Notes: generated by a model not told the origin, from the sequence alone. A DNA stretch of 64,000 nt from Spongilla lacustris (GCA_949361645.1 OX442429.1:6468253-6532252), one strand, 5' to 3'. Shown: positions 44,101-55,764, counted from the stretch's first letter. Numbers and translations are program-made.

Positions 44101-45140
44101 GAGCATTGTAAACAATTTCTTTGTGTCAGTGGATTAATTGAGAAGGCTACATTCACTCATGAGTACATTCACTGCTTATGCAGGCAGAAAGCTCACAAAA
44201 ATACTCCTCTGCTCTTCAGGAGTGGCTACATTAACAAGTGATGACAATCCAACGAAATATGCGGCAAGAAGATTAAGCTATTGTAACAACTTTCCTAAAA
44301 GCTAGTATAACTAATTCCCTAACTGATCACAAGATTAGGATCCCTGTCTCATCAGAAAGATCATTTCTAATAAGATGTGTAGAAAGGTGATACGTTATGA
44401 AAATCAGCAGCACAATGAAATATGAATATGCAAGAATACAGCATATAACCTAAGCTATTGTAACTACTTTCCTTACTAATCACATCCCTACCTAAATCAA
44501 AAGATCATTTCTAATCAGATGTGTCGAACCAGCAAGGTGATACGTTCTGAAAATCAGCAAAATTTTGTGTCGATCAAGAGGACTAAATTCACTAACTAAA
44601 GCAAGAATACATTAACTGCAGCAAGAGAAAAAAATGCTTTTCTGCTTCTCAGGAGTGGCTACATTAACAAGTGATGACAACACGATGAAATATGAAATAT
44701 GCAAGAAGACAGCATATAACCTAAGCTATTGTAACTATTTTCCTAAGCTATTATAACTGATTTCCTAACTAACTAATCACAAGATAAGCATCCCTATATA
44801 ATCAAACGTTTGTAATAAGATATGTAGAACCGGATAGATGATACATTCTGAAAATCAGCAGCATTGTAAATAATTTTTCTGTGTCAGTGGATTAATTAAA
44901 AAGGCTACATTCACTCAAAAATACATTCACTGCTTATGCAGGAAGCAAGCTCATAAAAATGCAAGCAAGAAGACAGCGTATAATCTAGTAATGACTTTCC
45001 TAAGCTATTATAACAACTTTCCTCACTAAACAGAGTATCAGCATCCCTATCTAATCAAAACATCATTTCTAATAAGATGCTTAGAACTGGGATAGGTTCT
45101 GTTCACAAAATCAGCAGCTATACAAGAAAATTTACCATCA
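41140..45140 (+). repeat. Tandem array of ~260-300-bp units with ~966-bp higher order
   Basis: 'ggctacattaacaagtgatg' occurs near 41404, 41734, 41995, 42664, 42950, 43252, 43638, 43940, 44224 and 44655. Other fixed words are 'ccctatctcatcaaaataat', 'gaagatgatacattctgag' variants and 'gaaggctacattcactcaag'. The block 42412-43377 repeats from 43378 with high similarity. The first unit keeps a 105-codon minus-strand ORF (41159-41476), but other units are broken, so coding is doubtful. Confidence 0.9.
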
Positions 45141-45479
45141 CAAAAGAGCATAAAGAAATCTTTCAAACAGGCAGCAAGTCTGTCTTAAAATGATACAGGC
45201 AGTGAGCCCAGAAGATACTATAAAATTTTTATTCAAGGCTACAATCCATGCAGGGATACAAATATTTGTTATCCCCATTTCATCTGGCAATACATAGTGA
45301 CTATAAACATGTAACTAATAAAGAACTTTTGTCACTTTTGTTGCTATGTTCTACCAAGCAGTGGCAAAGCATATCATGTAGGCAGCAAGTGTACAAGAGG
45401 GTTGTGTCTTTTAAGGATTACATCTTGAGAATGAGAAACAAATGAGAAGAGCTATTCTATATAAACTAACTACTCTATT

Positions 45480-46410
45480 CATGATTTCTGATAAGAAGAT
45501 TTGTGGACAGGATTCAATTTCATTAAGAAATAGTAGCCCTGCCCCAACTACAAGAAGATATGAAATTCCAGTGCAACTTCAACGGAAGATGCTTCTGAGG
45601 AATCGCCGTTAGCACATTAATGGTAACAAGCCATGCAACCGCAACGGATAAATGTGACTCAGGTATTTATTCTTCATTTTTATGCCTTGCATTAACCACA
45701 ACCAGCAGTTGTAGAGCACATGCATAATGTGATCATGTGACTAACACTAACTAACTTATACAGTGCAGCAAAACGATGGTCCACCCTGCAGAGCACTGTT
45801 TCACCTAAACTACTTACTCCTATTCATTATTTCTAATAAGAAGCGACAAGCTTGAACAAGATTCAGTTTTACTATGACATAGAAGCCCAGGAAAAAGACA
45901 AAATGCAATTCCAATGCAATTATAATTGAAGGACCCTCAACAAACCCAAAGATATTACCAACACATGGTAATAAGCAGGCAATGTGCAAGGTAACACCAA
46001 AAAGAGGTTCTTTCTATACAATAGAAGGGGTAATAAGCAGGTATGGAGCAAGGCATATCATGCCTTCTCATGTTTTGTATACTTATCTGCTGCTACCAGA
46101 GAAATGGAAACATGGTTCCTCTGTGCAATATATAAATGGGGCTGAGATAACTATTTTAATTTTAAGAAATGATTAATATTGTAGCCAGTGATATTCCAAA
46201 ATGCTATTCAAGCTGCACAATGAGAGTGCCATTGTATTGTACAAGGTACCTAAAATACCTACGTTTATTCTAATAGTGACAAGCTTGAACAAGATTTGAT
46301 TTTACTATGAAAAAGAAGCTCAGGAACAAGATAAAATGCAATTCGAGTGCAATTATAATTAACGGTCAGCACACCCAAAGATACTACCAGTACATGGTAA
46401 AGGAGCAAGG
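45480..46410 (+). repeat. Three diverged ~430-bp direct repeats
   Basis: 'agcttgaacaagatt', 'aaatgcaattc(c/g)a' and 'gcaattataatt' recur at 45845-45970 and 46275-46400. A more diverged version starts near 45485. No gene is evident. Confidence 0.7.
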
Positions 46411-46419
46411 CAACAGAAT

Positions 46420-47440
46420 ACTTCCATTTTCCAAGCATGAATGACTGACACGAATGTATTACATAGTGAGCAAGAATATCCTAAACATTTCTGATATTAT
46501 CCCAAATTAACTGATAATAAAAACAATGACGTGGTTTTTTTTAAGATCACATTCACTAAAGATAACTATTTACAATTTTCAAATCAGTAAGAAAAGAATA
46601 TCCATCCAAACTTAGCTGATGATATGCGATAATGCAATTGAAGCTCCACAATGAGGATGCTAAAGTCCTGTTTTTGATATTTGCTATGGTAGGTATGCTG
46701 TTGCTAAGCACATGATGTAGGTAAATATGAAACTCCATATTTACTATGCTACAAGACACTTATCGAAGTAGTAAGGAAATGGTTTCGAATTTTTAAATTG
46801 AATCCTGCAACAGTAATAGAAAATCCTGATGCCAAATCATCTAATCTGGACTGAGGGGTGCAGGATATTAAATTTAATAACAGGATACAAAGTCAAACTT
46901 GACAAGAAAAGCATTACTGGTATGCAAGGAGAAACATACATGTAACTCAGATTTTTGTTTCCTGACTGTAAGGTTTTGTACCCAGCAAAACGGTTGTAAT
47001 ACCAAGCAGAGACAAGAACCAGAAAGATGGGTACAATAGCTGGGTGACAACAAAACATTAAACAGTTTTGTTCTATTGTTCAGGTCTTTTTTTTTTTTAA
47101 TTGTTCAGGTCTTGTTCTCAGGCATTTAAACAGCAATAATGCTGAATTCTTTCACAACAATTGTACACTTTCATTTGTCCAATTGGAGTGTAGGGGTTTT
47201 TTTACCTACATACCTACATACTTAGACAGTGATCTCAGCAATTTGGCCATGTAGTAAAACACCCTGACTTATAATGGCACATATGTCCTCTATTTCTTCA
47301 CAAACATCATTGGTGTGTGTCACATCCACTTACAAATGCACTTAAAAATGGATTGTTTACAGCTACATGTACAATCCCAGCTAATATATGCTGCCATCAA
47401 AAACTATAATTTTTACCACCATTCACTCCATTAATCCTTG
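46420..47440. other. Gene-poor AT-rich sequence
   Basis: Holds a T-run at 47087-47098 and short ORFs without motifs. I see nothing further that I can support. Confidence 0.4.
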
Positions 47441-47456
47441 AGATAGATGCACATAC

Positions 47457-47607
47457 CTGGGTTGTGGTATTCATATGTGGTAGGTAATATGGAGGTATAT
47501 CTGCAACTTATACACAGTAGGAAAGTTCCGATCACCATATGAAAAGACATCCAACTTGGCATCATACGTCATGAGGCATGCCTGCCTAGTGTTTAGGAGT
47601 GAGACAT
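47457..47607 (-). CDS. Exon candidate with possible kinase-like motif
   Basis: 151 nt on the minus strand between 'ttctgctgcag' and 'CCCAG/gtatgt'. The frame reads LLNTRQACLMTYDAKLDVFS then YGDRNFPTVYKLQIYLH and stops just before the donor. YDxKLDVFSYG resembles the protein-kinase subdomain IX motif (DVFSYG), but the following residues do not continue like a kinase. It may be a damaged kinase exon or something else entirely. Confidence 0.25.
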
Positions 47608-48060
47608 CTGCAGCAGAAAAATTGATTTCATTCTTCTTGCATCATACAAGCTGTTCCATAATGTGCCATAATAACTAATAGCATGCCATTAAAACGATCA
47701 TTATTGTACCTCATCATCATGTACAAATATATAGATCCAAACTTTGTAAAGTGAACTTTTCCCCTTTTTGTAGATGCTTCTTTTTCTTTGCGCTAGACAG
47801 TATACTAGTGTATTTACATATGTCATTACTTGCCTTTGTGTATAATATATGTACATATTATTTTACTACAGATATAATCATAATTATATACAATTATACA
47901 CTTTGTACTCACCTTAAGCCCCTTTCAGCACAGAGTGAAATAACAGGGTAAACACAGCAGTAGCATGCCATGGTAACAGCATGCCATGGTAACAGCAAAT
48001 AGCAGTTTCAGCAAGTAGCAGCACGAACAGTCAATCAGCAGCACGAGCAGTCAATCAACA

Positions 48061-48354
48061 GCAAGGTAGCAGTTAAGTAGCACAGCAAGCCAGCAGTAGT
48101 AGGTAGATAGTAGTTAGAAGCAAGGTAGCAGTTAAGTAGCACAGCAAGCCAGCAGTAGTAGGTAGATAGTAGTTAGAAGCAAGGTAGCAGTTAAGTAGCA
48201 CAGCAAGCCAGCAGTAGTAGGTAGATAGTAGTTAGAAGCAAGGTAGCAGTTAAGTAGCACAGCAAGCCAGCAGTAGTAGGTAGATAGTAGTTAGAAGCAA
48301 GGTAGCAGTTAAGTAGCACAGCAAGCCAGCAGTAGTAGGTAGATAGTAGTTACA
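48061..48354 (+). repeat. 59-bp minisatellite
   Basis: Five almost perfect copies of a 59-bp unit starting 'gcaaggtagcagttaagtag'. Degenerate 'agcagcacgagcagtcaatc' units lead into it from 47945. The near identity implies recent amplification. Confidence 0.95.
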
Positions 48355-48656
48355 ACTTTGGCCAAACCTGCGGTAGAAACAAAAAATAAATAAATCAAAT
48401 ATCCATAACTCCAACTCCACACAACATACTACTTACAACAATGGACCAATGTATGAGTAGCTTCAAACCCACCCCATGGTACAACCTTTTCAGGGACCAC
48501 AGGTAGGTTACAGCAATGCAAAACAATGCCACACCACAACAGCACCGCCTACAGCCAAACATGTGGTAGAAAATATATTTAAATCAATGAACAAGAACAG
48601 ACAATACTACTTACAACCGAATGCACCACAACATGGTTGGTAAATCCAGAAGTCAC

Positions 48657-49062
48657 AGTGAGGCTGCCTCAACTGGTGAGGATGACTATGTGGCTGCCTT
48701 AACTGGTGAGGATGACTATTTGGCTGCCTCAACTGGTGAGGATGACTATTTGGCTGCCTCAACTGGTGAGGATGACTATGTGGCTGCCTTAACTGGTGAG
48801 GATGACTATTTGGCTGCCTCAACTGGTGAAGATGACTATGTGGCTGCCTCAACTGGTGAGAATGACTATGTGGCTGCCTTAACTGGTGAGGATGACTATT
48901 TGGCTGCCTCAACTGGTGAGGATGACTATGTGGCTGCCTTAACTGGTGAGGATGATTATTTGGCTGCCTCAACTGGTGAGGATGACTATGTGGCTGCCTC
49001 AACTGGTGAGGATGACTATGAGGCTGCCTTAACTGGTGAGGATGGCTATGTAGCTAGCAGTT
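48657..49062 (+). repeat. 30-bp minisatellite keeping frame
   Basis: Thirteen copies of 'gtggctgcctcaactggtga' + 'ggatgactat'. The plus strand reads (V/L)AA(S/L)TGEDDY repeatedly in an ORF of 152 codons (48621-49079); the minus strand is also open (QLRQPHSHPH). Units of two subtypes partly alternate, suggesting a 60-bp higher-order unit. No splice sites or promoter tie it to a gene. Confidence 0.9.
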
Positions 49063-49179
49063 CAACTTGTGGAAGGTAGATAGAGGTGGTGTCCAGCACG
49101 CAGATAAGAGAGGTAGATTCAGAATGCAGAGAGAGGTTCAGCAAGAGATCAGCAAAGGTTCAGCAGAGGTTTAGCAGAG

Positions 49180-49275
49180 CAATTTTTTTTTTTTAGATTT
49201 TTTGATTTTTTTGTTTTTTTTTTTAGATTTTTTTTTTTTTTTGGTTTTTTTTTTTTTGGGTGGGGGGGGGTATGC
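49180..49275 (+). repeat. Poly-T / poly-G tract
   Basis: Interrupted T runs ('tttttttttttt' with ag or gg breaks) end in a G run. It could be the reverse of a poly-A tail, but no element is recognisable beside it. Confidence 0.9.
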
Positions 49276-49359
49276 AAATGTAGGATAGCTGCAGCAGAGA
49301 TGAGGAAGCAGTGATGCTCTCAGGTGGTCATGGTCTCACGTGGTGGTACGCCTCCTGGC

Positions 49360-49600
49360 TAGCCCTCAGTCCTCAGATGGTGGTGGTATGCCTCTGCCTA
49401 GCCCTCAGTCCTCAGATGGTGGTGGTATGCCTCTGGCTAACCCTCAGTCCTCAGATGGTGGTGGTATGCCTCTGGTATGCCTCTGGCTAGCCCTCAGTCC
49501 TCAGATGGTGGTGGTATGCCTCTGGCTAGCCCTCAGTCCTCAGATGGTGGTAGTATGCCTCTGCCTAGCCCTCTGGTGGTAGTATGCCTGGTGTCCTCTG
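49360..49600 (+). repeat. 39-bp minisatellite keeping frame
   Basis: About six copies of 'ctggctagccctcagtcctc' + 'agatggtggtggtatgcct'. The plus frame reads MPLASPQSSDGGG. The ORF runs on into a P/S/T-rich tail to 49815. 49620-49860 is C-rich with no recognisable gene. Confidence 0.85.
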
Positions 49601-50789
49601 ATGGTGGTGGTGATGTCTTCAGATGGTCACATAAACCACAGACCTCTCGACCCTCCTGTCCTGCCCTGCACACTCCTCAACACAATCCCTCCTCCCCCCC
49701 TTCCCACATATACATCATCTCCAGCCAACTCCTTCTCGACCCTGCCACCCGCCTTCCTTCCTCCATCTCCCACCTAACCGCCACTGTAACTACATCTGAC
49801 CTCACCCTTCCCTGACACCCCTCACCCGCCCCCTTTGCACCCCTGCTCCCCCCATCCCCCAGCCCTCATAGGATCATAAATCACCTTCTCCGCCCACCAA
49901 TGAAATGCAAAGTCCTTGATGGTATGGCCATTAATAAGGATCAACACTATTACTAATAAACATTCCACCTGGGTTATGCATAACGTCCCACCTGGGGTAT
50001 GAAAACAGCATAACGTTCCACCTGGAGTTGTGAAACAACACAGCATGGCTGCCCATGGTGGTGGCACACCTTTCCACTCCCCCTCACCTGTGCACTGCAC
50101 AGATGTGCACCTCCTCCCCACCCCCATGGTCCATGCACTGCACCTGCTCACCTGTGTCCCATTGGTGACCTCGCTTAGGGTCCTGTTCTATCCAAAGCTT
50201 TTTTACTATCCCATATGCCTATTTTAACTGCACTGCATGTAGTTAATCTACAAACCTTTACTGGAAATGACAAATAATGCTTTCAGAAGCGAATGTTTAT
50301 CGAATTTTAAATGCTTCAACTCAACTACTAATATGCATATTTAGTCTGCTACATTTTTGTACCGGACAATGACAGGTCACAGCAGTTATTCATCAATATC
50401 TTTAAGTAGAGGTTTGTTATGAGTAATTGCATGCATGCAGTTAAAATTGCACCAGGTACATCACATCATCCATACATGTACCTTCCTTTATCAGAGCTGA
50501 ACTTTACATTAACAGTGGAGTTTTGAGTGTAATGCTTTTACAGTTTTCGACCTAGCTGGGCCTAATTCTACATACAATGCAATAACCTATCTATCTCTAC
50601 TCTTACCTAGTTCTAAACTACAGTTTATATCGAACGCATTTTTTGACATTACAGATTAGGACAACTCTATTGTTAACATAAAGTGCAACTCTGATAAGGA
50701 TTCAAGGGAGCACCATTTACAGTTTGGTAATGGTACCCGTGTTAATACTGGCATCTTAGCACCCCTATTCAACACCCGCCCTATACATG

Positions 50790-51145
50790 CACCTAAACAA
50801 ATGCACTACATGCAACCCACCATACATGCATATGTACATGTACCCACACACATACACACACTACCCATGCACATGCACACACTACACATGCACATGCACA
50901 CACTAGTTGGGTGTAGCCCGACCTTCGCGTATTGGCGCAAATCAAGGTATAGGCTTGATACCCGACCTTCCACCAATACGCAAAGGTCGGGCTATACCCA
51001 ACTATGCACACACGCCCAACTATGCACACACTACACATGCACATATCACACATGCACATGCACCCAGCACACATGTATCCACATGCACCCCCCACACATG
51101 CATGCACATGCACCATCCCACATGCACTATGTGTGCCACAAAATG
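50790..51145 (+). repeat. ACATGCACACAC-type microsatellite
   Basis: Imperfect CA/CATG-rich repeats; ORFs rich in H/T/M are repeat by-products. A palindromic MITE sits within it. Confidence 0.9.
50906..51002. mobile_element. 97-bp palindromic MITE, TA target
   Basis: GTTGGGTGTAGCCCGACCTT and its inverse AAGGTCGGGCTATACCCAAC bound a short loop that has its own small hairpin (atcaag...cttgat). It is flanked on both sides by TA (50904-50905, 51003-51004). The A/G-rich arms contrast with the surrounding CA repeat, so insertion into the microsatellite is evident. Confidence 0.85.
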
Positions 51146-51354
51146 ATGCCAGTATTACATCTGAGCAGAAGTCACTAAATGTGGACATGATGGCAGGCAC
51201 CAGTGCAATGGTACCAGGGAGTGTGAGAGGGGTGCAGGAGGAGTGGCAGTGTACCACCCCATAGGCTAGCCACCACACACAAATATGTGTGTGGGGGTGA
51301 GCATATTCCCTGCCAACACACCTAAAAAGCCCACCCTTGCTGTGTTGTTCCACA

Positions 51355-51445
51355 TTATCCCCCAGGTGGAGAGAAAACAAATTGGCCCCAAGGTGGGCAA
51401 TATAAATTACCCCAGGTGGACAATACAAATTAACCCCAGGTGGAG
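51355..51445 (-). repeat. ~27-bp CCACCTGGGG repeat
   Basis: The minus strand has 'tccacctggggttaatttgt' and variants in tandem. Related 'ccacctgg(g)gt' units lie on the plus strand at 49965-50035. Confidence 0.6.
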
Positions 51446-51747
51446 ACAACTACAATACTCACACAGGAAAACTAGGCCATACCACAAGGACCCGGCATTC
51501 CACCTGAGAGAGGAGATCCAAGGAATGAGAGCTGAAAGATGAGACGAGAAGGGGGGCAAAGAAGGAGGGTGGGGGTGCATGGAGGAGGGAGGGCAGATGT
51601 AGGTACAGCGATGGGGTAAGGAAAGGCTGGTGACAGGATAAATGATGAAGGAGTGGCGGATCCGATTCAGGTCAGGGTTGAGTCAGGCAGGAGAAGTGGA
51701 GGGCTGGAATAGATGGTACCAGGAGGGGAGGGAGATATCATTGACTC

Positions 51748-53249
51748 TTACGTTTGAGGTGGACGCGGTAAGAGCCTCAATCTCCTGGCCTGTGGTTTAG
51801 AAGATGGTGGCATGGCTGAGGAAGATGGTGGCATGGCTGAGGCAGATGGTGGCATGGCTGAGGCTGATGGCTTGGCTCGCTTCAGATAATGCAGTCTCAC
51901 TGTCACTGGTCCAGGAGCGGATAGAGGCATTGCTGAGGCAGATGGTGGCATGGCTGAAGCAGATGGTGGCATGGCTGAGGCAGATGGTGGCATGGTTGAG
52001 GCAGATGGTGGCATGGCTGAGGCAGATGGTGGCATGGCTGAGTGAGATGGTGGCATGGTTGAGACAGATGGTGGCATGGCTGAGGGAGATGGTGGCATGG
52101 CTGAGGCAGATGGTGGCATGGCTGAGGCAGATGGTGGCATGGCTGAGGCAGATGGTGGCATGGCTGAGGCTGATGGCTTGGCTCGCTTCAGATAATGCAG
52201 TCTCACTGTCACTGGTCCAGGAGCGGATAGAGGCATTGCTGAGGCTGATGGTGGCATGGCTGAAGCAGATGGTGGCATGGCTGAAGCAGATGGTGGCATG
52301 GCTGAGGCAGATGGTGTTGCTGGTGAGGCTGATGGTGGCATTGATATTGGTGAGGCTAGTGCTGGCTGAGGTGGTCTAGGTCGTGGAGGAAGTGGTAGCA
52401 GGGCTAGCCTCTTTCTCCGAGGCTTTGTCACCGGACCAGAGGGTACGAACATACAAACTGGTCTGTTCACCAACACAGTACTCTGGCCCGGTGACAAAAA
52501 CCTACTCAAGGGTGTTACTGCTTCTGGTAGTGCCTCTTGGACTGGAGGCAGCGGCAGTGCCTCTTGGACTGGAGGCAGCGGCAGTGCCTCTTGGACTGGA
52601 GGCAGCGGCAGTGCCCCTTGGACTGGAGGCAGCGGCAGTGCCTCTTGGACTGGAGGCAGCGGCAGTGCCTCTTGGACTGGAGGCAGCGGCAGTGCCTCTT
52701 GGACTGGAGGCAGCGGCAGTGCCAGGTCTTGGACTGGAGGCAGCGGCAGTGCCTCTTCGAATGGTGCCAGTGGCAGTGCCTCTTGGACTGGAGGCAGCGG
52801 CAGTGCCTCTTGGACTGGAGGCAGCGGCAGTGCCAGGTCTTGGACTGGAGGCAGCGGCAGTGCCTCTTCGAATGGTGCCAGCGGCAGTGCCTCTTGGACT
52901 GGAGGCAGCGGCAGTGCCCCTTGGACTGGAGGCAGCGGCAGTGCCTCTTGGACTGGAGGCAGCGACAGTGCCTCTTGGACTGGAGGCAGCGGCAGTGCCA
53001 GGTCTTGGACTGGAGGCAGCGGCAGTGCCTCTTCGAATGGTGCCAGCGGCAGTGCCTCTTCGAATGGTGCCTCTTCAACTGTAAGCTCTGCAGCAGGTGG
53101 AAGCATGGTAACCTGTTGTTCCAAGGCTGCCACTCTGGCCTGGAGCGCTAGGATCATTGCCAGCAGATCCGGGCCTGCCTGACGATCTGCTGGTCCAGCC
53201 GGTGGTGGTGGTGGTGGTGGTGGTGCCGGCCTGGCTGGAGGTGCTTGCT
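51748..53249 (-). CDS. Pro/Ala/Leu-rich repeat protein, exon 2
   Basis: Joined to exon 1 (54066-54108) this gives 1545 nt, exactly 515 codons with TAA, so 514 residues. The acceptor 'tttgtcttttag' starts the exon; C from exon 1 plus AG completes a Gln codon. Order: Pro run (about residues 18-31), a short leucine-rich helix LLAMILALQARVAALEQQV (about 41-59), acidic hinge, then 9-residue repeats EALPLPPVQ interleaved with EALPLAPFE (about 70-215), a basic P/R stretch, then 7-residue repeats MPPSASA (about 285-500) broken twice by the same LSAPGPVTVRLHYLKRAKP block. Probably intrinsically disordered; the leucine helix may dimerise. No signal peptide or membrane segment. Opposite-strand ORFs over the repeats are by-products. 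The stop overlaps a donor-like AC/gtaaga, so a further exon is possible. Confidence 0.65.
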
Positions 53250-54065
53250 CTAAAAGACAAAAAGCGACAGATTACATATTAGTGATGTCACTAACATGTA
53301 ATGATTAATATGTACAACATATATGTGCTAATATATTGATTAATACATTTCTAAGGCAGTAACATGTGAGTTCACCCCATACTGCAATGGGTGGGCATCC
53401 AATTTTTAAGCACTGACATATACATGTATTGGCATGTAACTTAGTCATAGACAGCTGTGCTTTTGGTGTTCAACAATGCCCTCACACACACATGCACATA
53501 CACAAATGTACATTCTATTGGCTCCAACCAATCATCCAACATTAATACCTCACATAAATCTGTGTTAGCATTCAGCGACTGAAAGTAGCCGAAAATGGCC
53601 ATAAGGCACAAACTTATGTAACTCAATTGTGCTTACACTACAATATTTTGAATTGATTTTAATAAGGTTTTACGTACGTATAAGGCTGAAATTAGAGGAT
53701 GAATCAGATATGGTATCATATCACGTCACGTGCAAAAGCTTTTCATAATTCTACCTGAAAACATGTACATGATCAACCCATGATAGAGTAGCAGGTAGCC
53801 TTAGAACATCAAGCTTCAGATATAGTAAGCACCTTCGCTCTTATCTGCTTATTAATTAGCTACATGTGGGTGCCATGCTACACAAATTGTGTATAGCATG
53901 GCAGGTTCCTATACAATTTAGCGTATATATCATTAATGATATGTAACTTAGTAACAAGGCTGAAATGCACAGCTATTTTAACTTCCAAACAAACAACATA
54001 ATACTACATGCATAGATTCACTTCCCACATCACTACTCAAGTCACACAAGTATATAATCACTTAC

Positions 54066-54108
54066 GGCCAATTTGCCGAGGGGCATGGCGATTAATCTTG
54101 GGGTTCAT
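54066..54108 (-). CDS. Pro/Ala/Leu-rich repeat protein, exon 1 (start)
   Basis: Coding part MNPKINRHAPRQIG plus one base, ending GGCC/gtaagt, a consensus donor. The exon itself begins at 54113 after acceptor 'tttgtttgcag', so a non-coding exon probably lies upstream. The ATG choice rests on the in-phase join to exon 2 and the absence of an earlier ATG in the exon. The basic N-terminus (KINRHAPRQ) could be a nuclear or nucleic-acid-binding patch, but this is inference. The 816-nt intron (53250-54065) holds nothing recognisable. Confidence 0.55.
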
Positions 54109-54119
54109 GATGTCTGCAA

Positions 54120-55055
54120 ACAAAATGCACATAGCTGAAGCATGCTGAATCATTTTTTAGATAAATAGGGTATTCAACAATGTTGAACGGTTAACAATCA
54201 AAAAAAAAAAAAGAGGAAATATAATTCCTTACATTCTATATGCATCTAACAGAATTCAATGCAAACAATGGATGCCAGGGCAGTGGGGATATACTGCAAG
54301 TCAGGCAATAATAACTTTAATAAGTAGTACTAATTTCTTCAGTTCAATACTAGCTTACCTGCAGTTACGTGCACACTTCTTGCCACTCTAACAAACACTG
54401 CAAGCAGACTATGAATGTACAAACTACAAAACCACGTATAACTTTGGCACTTGTGCAATAGTGCATCCATACCACAAGTTTATCGCATGACATACCTCAC
54501 TGGCGATTGAAATTAGGCCACCTCCCCAAGAATACTGAAAACATATGATCACTAAGAGAACTTTCATATCGGGGAATCGTTTCCCCCTAATCTTATCAAT
54601 GTGTAGGGCTTAGTAAGTTTAAATTCAGTTCAACTTTTAGTGCTTCATTTGTTATCATGTTGATTTTTTTGTTCTGAAATCGGTACCTACATGTTCCAAA
54701 GCCTATTCATATTCCTTTCTTAAAATACACCGTTCTTCAAGCTGTTTATCCGTTCTACACGGATTTAGTGAGTGAACTTAATAATGCACTCAAAGTTAGT
54801 CAGGGTTTGCAACCGCCCATGGCCATCGACTATAACAGAAAAAAGGATATCTTAAATCAAGTCCTAAAAATTAAAAGATCTTTTTTTTAACTAGCCCTAA
54901 ACAGTGATAAAATCATGGATTTAAAAACATTCTCTATCAGTATTTGGACTACGATATTGCCGCTTAATTTGACCGCTACATCAGTCGCAATATAGTTCCT
55001 CGATGCTGCCGAGGACTCGTGGACTTTGGTCTTGCAATGATATGAAATGAAATCG
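54120..55055. other. No recognisable feature
   Basis: AT-rich upstream sequence of the repeat-protein gene with an A run at 54202-54212. A non-coding first exon and promoter may be here, but I cannot place them. Confidence 0.4.
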
Positions 55056-55064
55056 CTTATTTCC

Positions 55065-55092
55065 CCCCCCCCCCCCCCCCCCCCCCCCCCCT
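55065..55092 (+). repeat. Poly-C tract
   Basis: Uninterrupted cytosines, about 28. It may reflect an element terminus rich in C; similar G/C tracts occur at 55975-56035 and 62773-62811. Confidence 0.95.
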
Positions 55093-55239
55093 AGCTTCTG
55101 TGACCCCTGAGTATCTACCGAAACTATAATACATAGCGAATGCTAAAATTGCGGCTATATAAAATTAAATACCACAAACCGCGCATATACATTTTCTGAG
55201 GCGGCGGAGGGTGTCCATATTTGGGGGGGCAGTGGTCAA

Positions 55240-55272
55240 CAACAACAAAAAAAAAAAAAAAAAAAAAAAAAA
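55240..55272 (+). repeat. Poly-A tract
   Basis: About 30 adenines following 'caacaac', next to the hAT-like fragment. Confidence 0.95.
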
Positions 55273-55339
55273 GTAATCATATTCATACCATACATCGCGA
55301 CCCTCCCTCCGCCCCCACCGGAAAATAAAATGACCCGTG

Positions 55340-55510
55340 TTTCACGGACCATTTTAATCGGTGGGAAATGTCCCGAATTCGCTGCATGATCATTTAATTC
55401 CTTGGCTACATCCTCCAGATTAATGCATTCTGCCAGCTCTTTATGCACATGCAAGATGAAGCAGTTATTAAATCGTATTTCTGTCATGCACTCATGGAGG
55501 TAGCAGCATG
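55340..55510 (-). pseudogene. hAT-like (ZMYM1-type) transposase C-terminal fragment
   Basis: The minus strand reads CMTEIRFNNCFILHVHKELA and ECINLEDVAKELNDH. hAT/ZMYM1-like proteins end with R(L/F)NxxxxLxxHKExxDxLxLxxVxxEF in their dimerisation region, which fits residue by residue in pattern. The remainder is missing. The flanking G/C-rich stretches (gggggcggag..., tttgggggg) fit hAT-family ends. There is no intact transposase. Confidence 0.55.
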
Positions 55511-55764
55511 GAGGATCTCAAATAGGTGAACAGTTGTCTCATCGACTACTTGGTCGTTGTCAACTCTCTCTTGTAGTTTTCAAGGGTACTAGTTACTCTC
55601 TTCGAATTCGTTCCCCCAATTCAAAACCGCACTTTGTAACGGCGGTACCTTAATCACCTGTTAACGCTCCAACACAGCTTTCAGTATCGTTCTTCCGAAC
55701 GGACCATGATCCATGCCATAGAACTTGCCTCCACACCGATAAATAAGTCATTCACAGTTTAATA

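Noticed and set aside
51804..53151. Plus-strand ORFs over the proline-rich gene (RQMVAWL..., PLGLEAAAV..., DWRQRQCL...)
   Set aside because: They are antisense images of frame-keeping repeats. The minus strand has the in-phase two-exon structure, start codon and non-repetitive conserved-looking parts.
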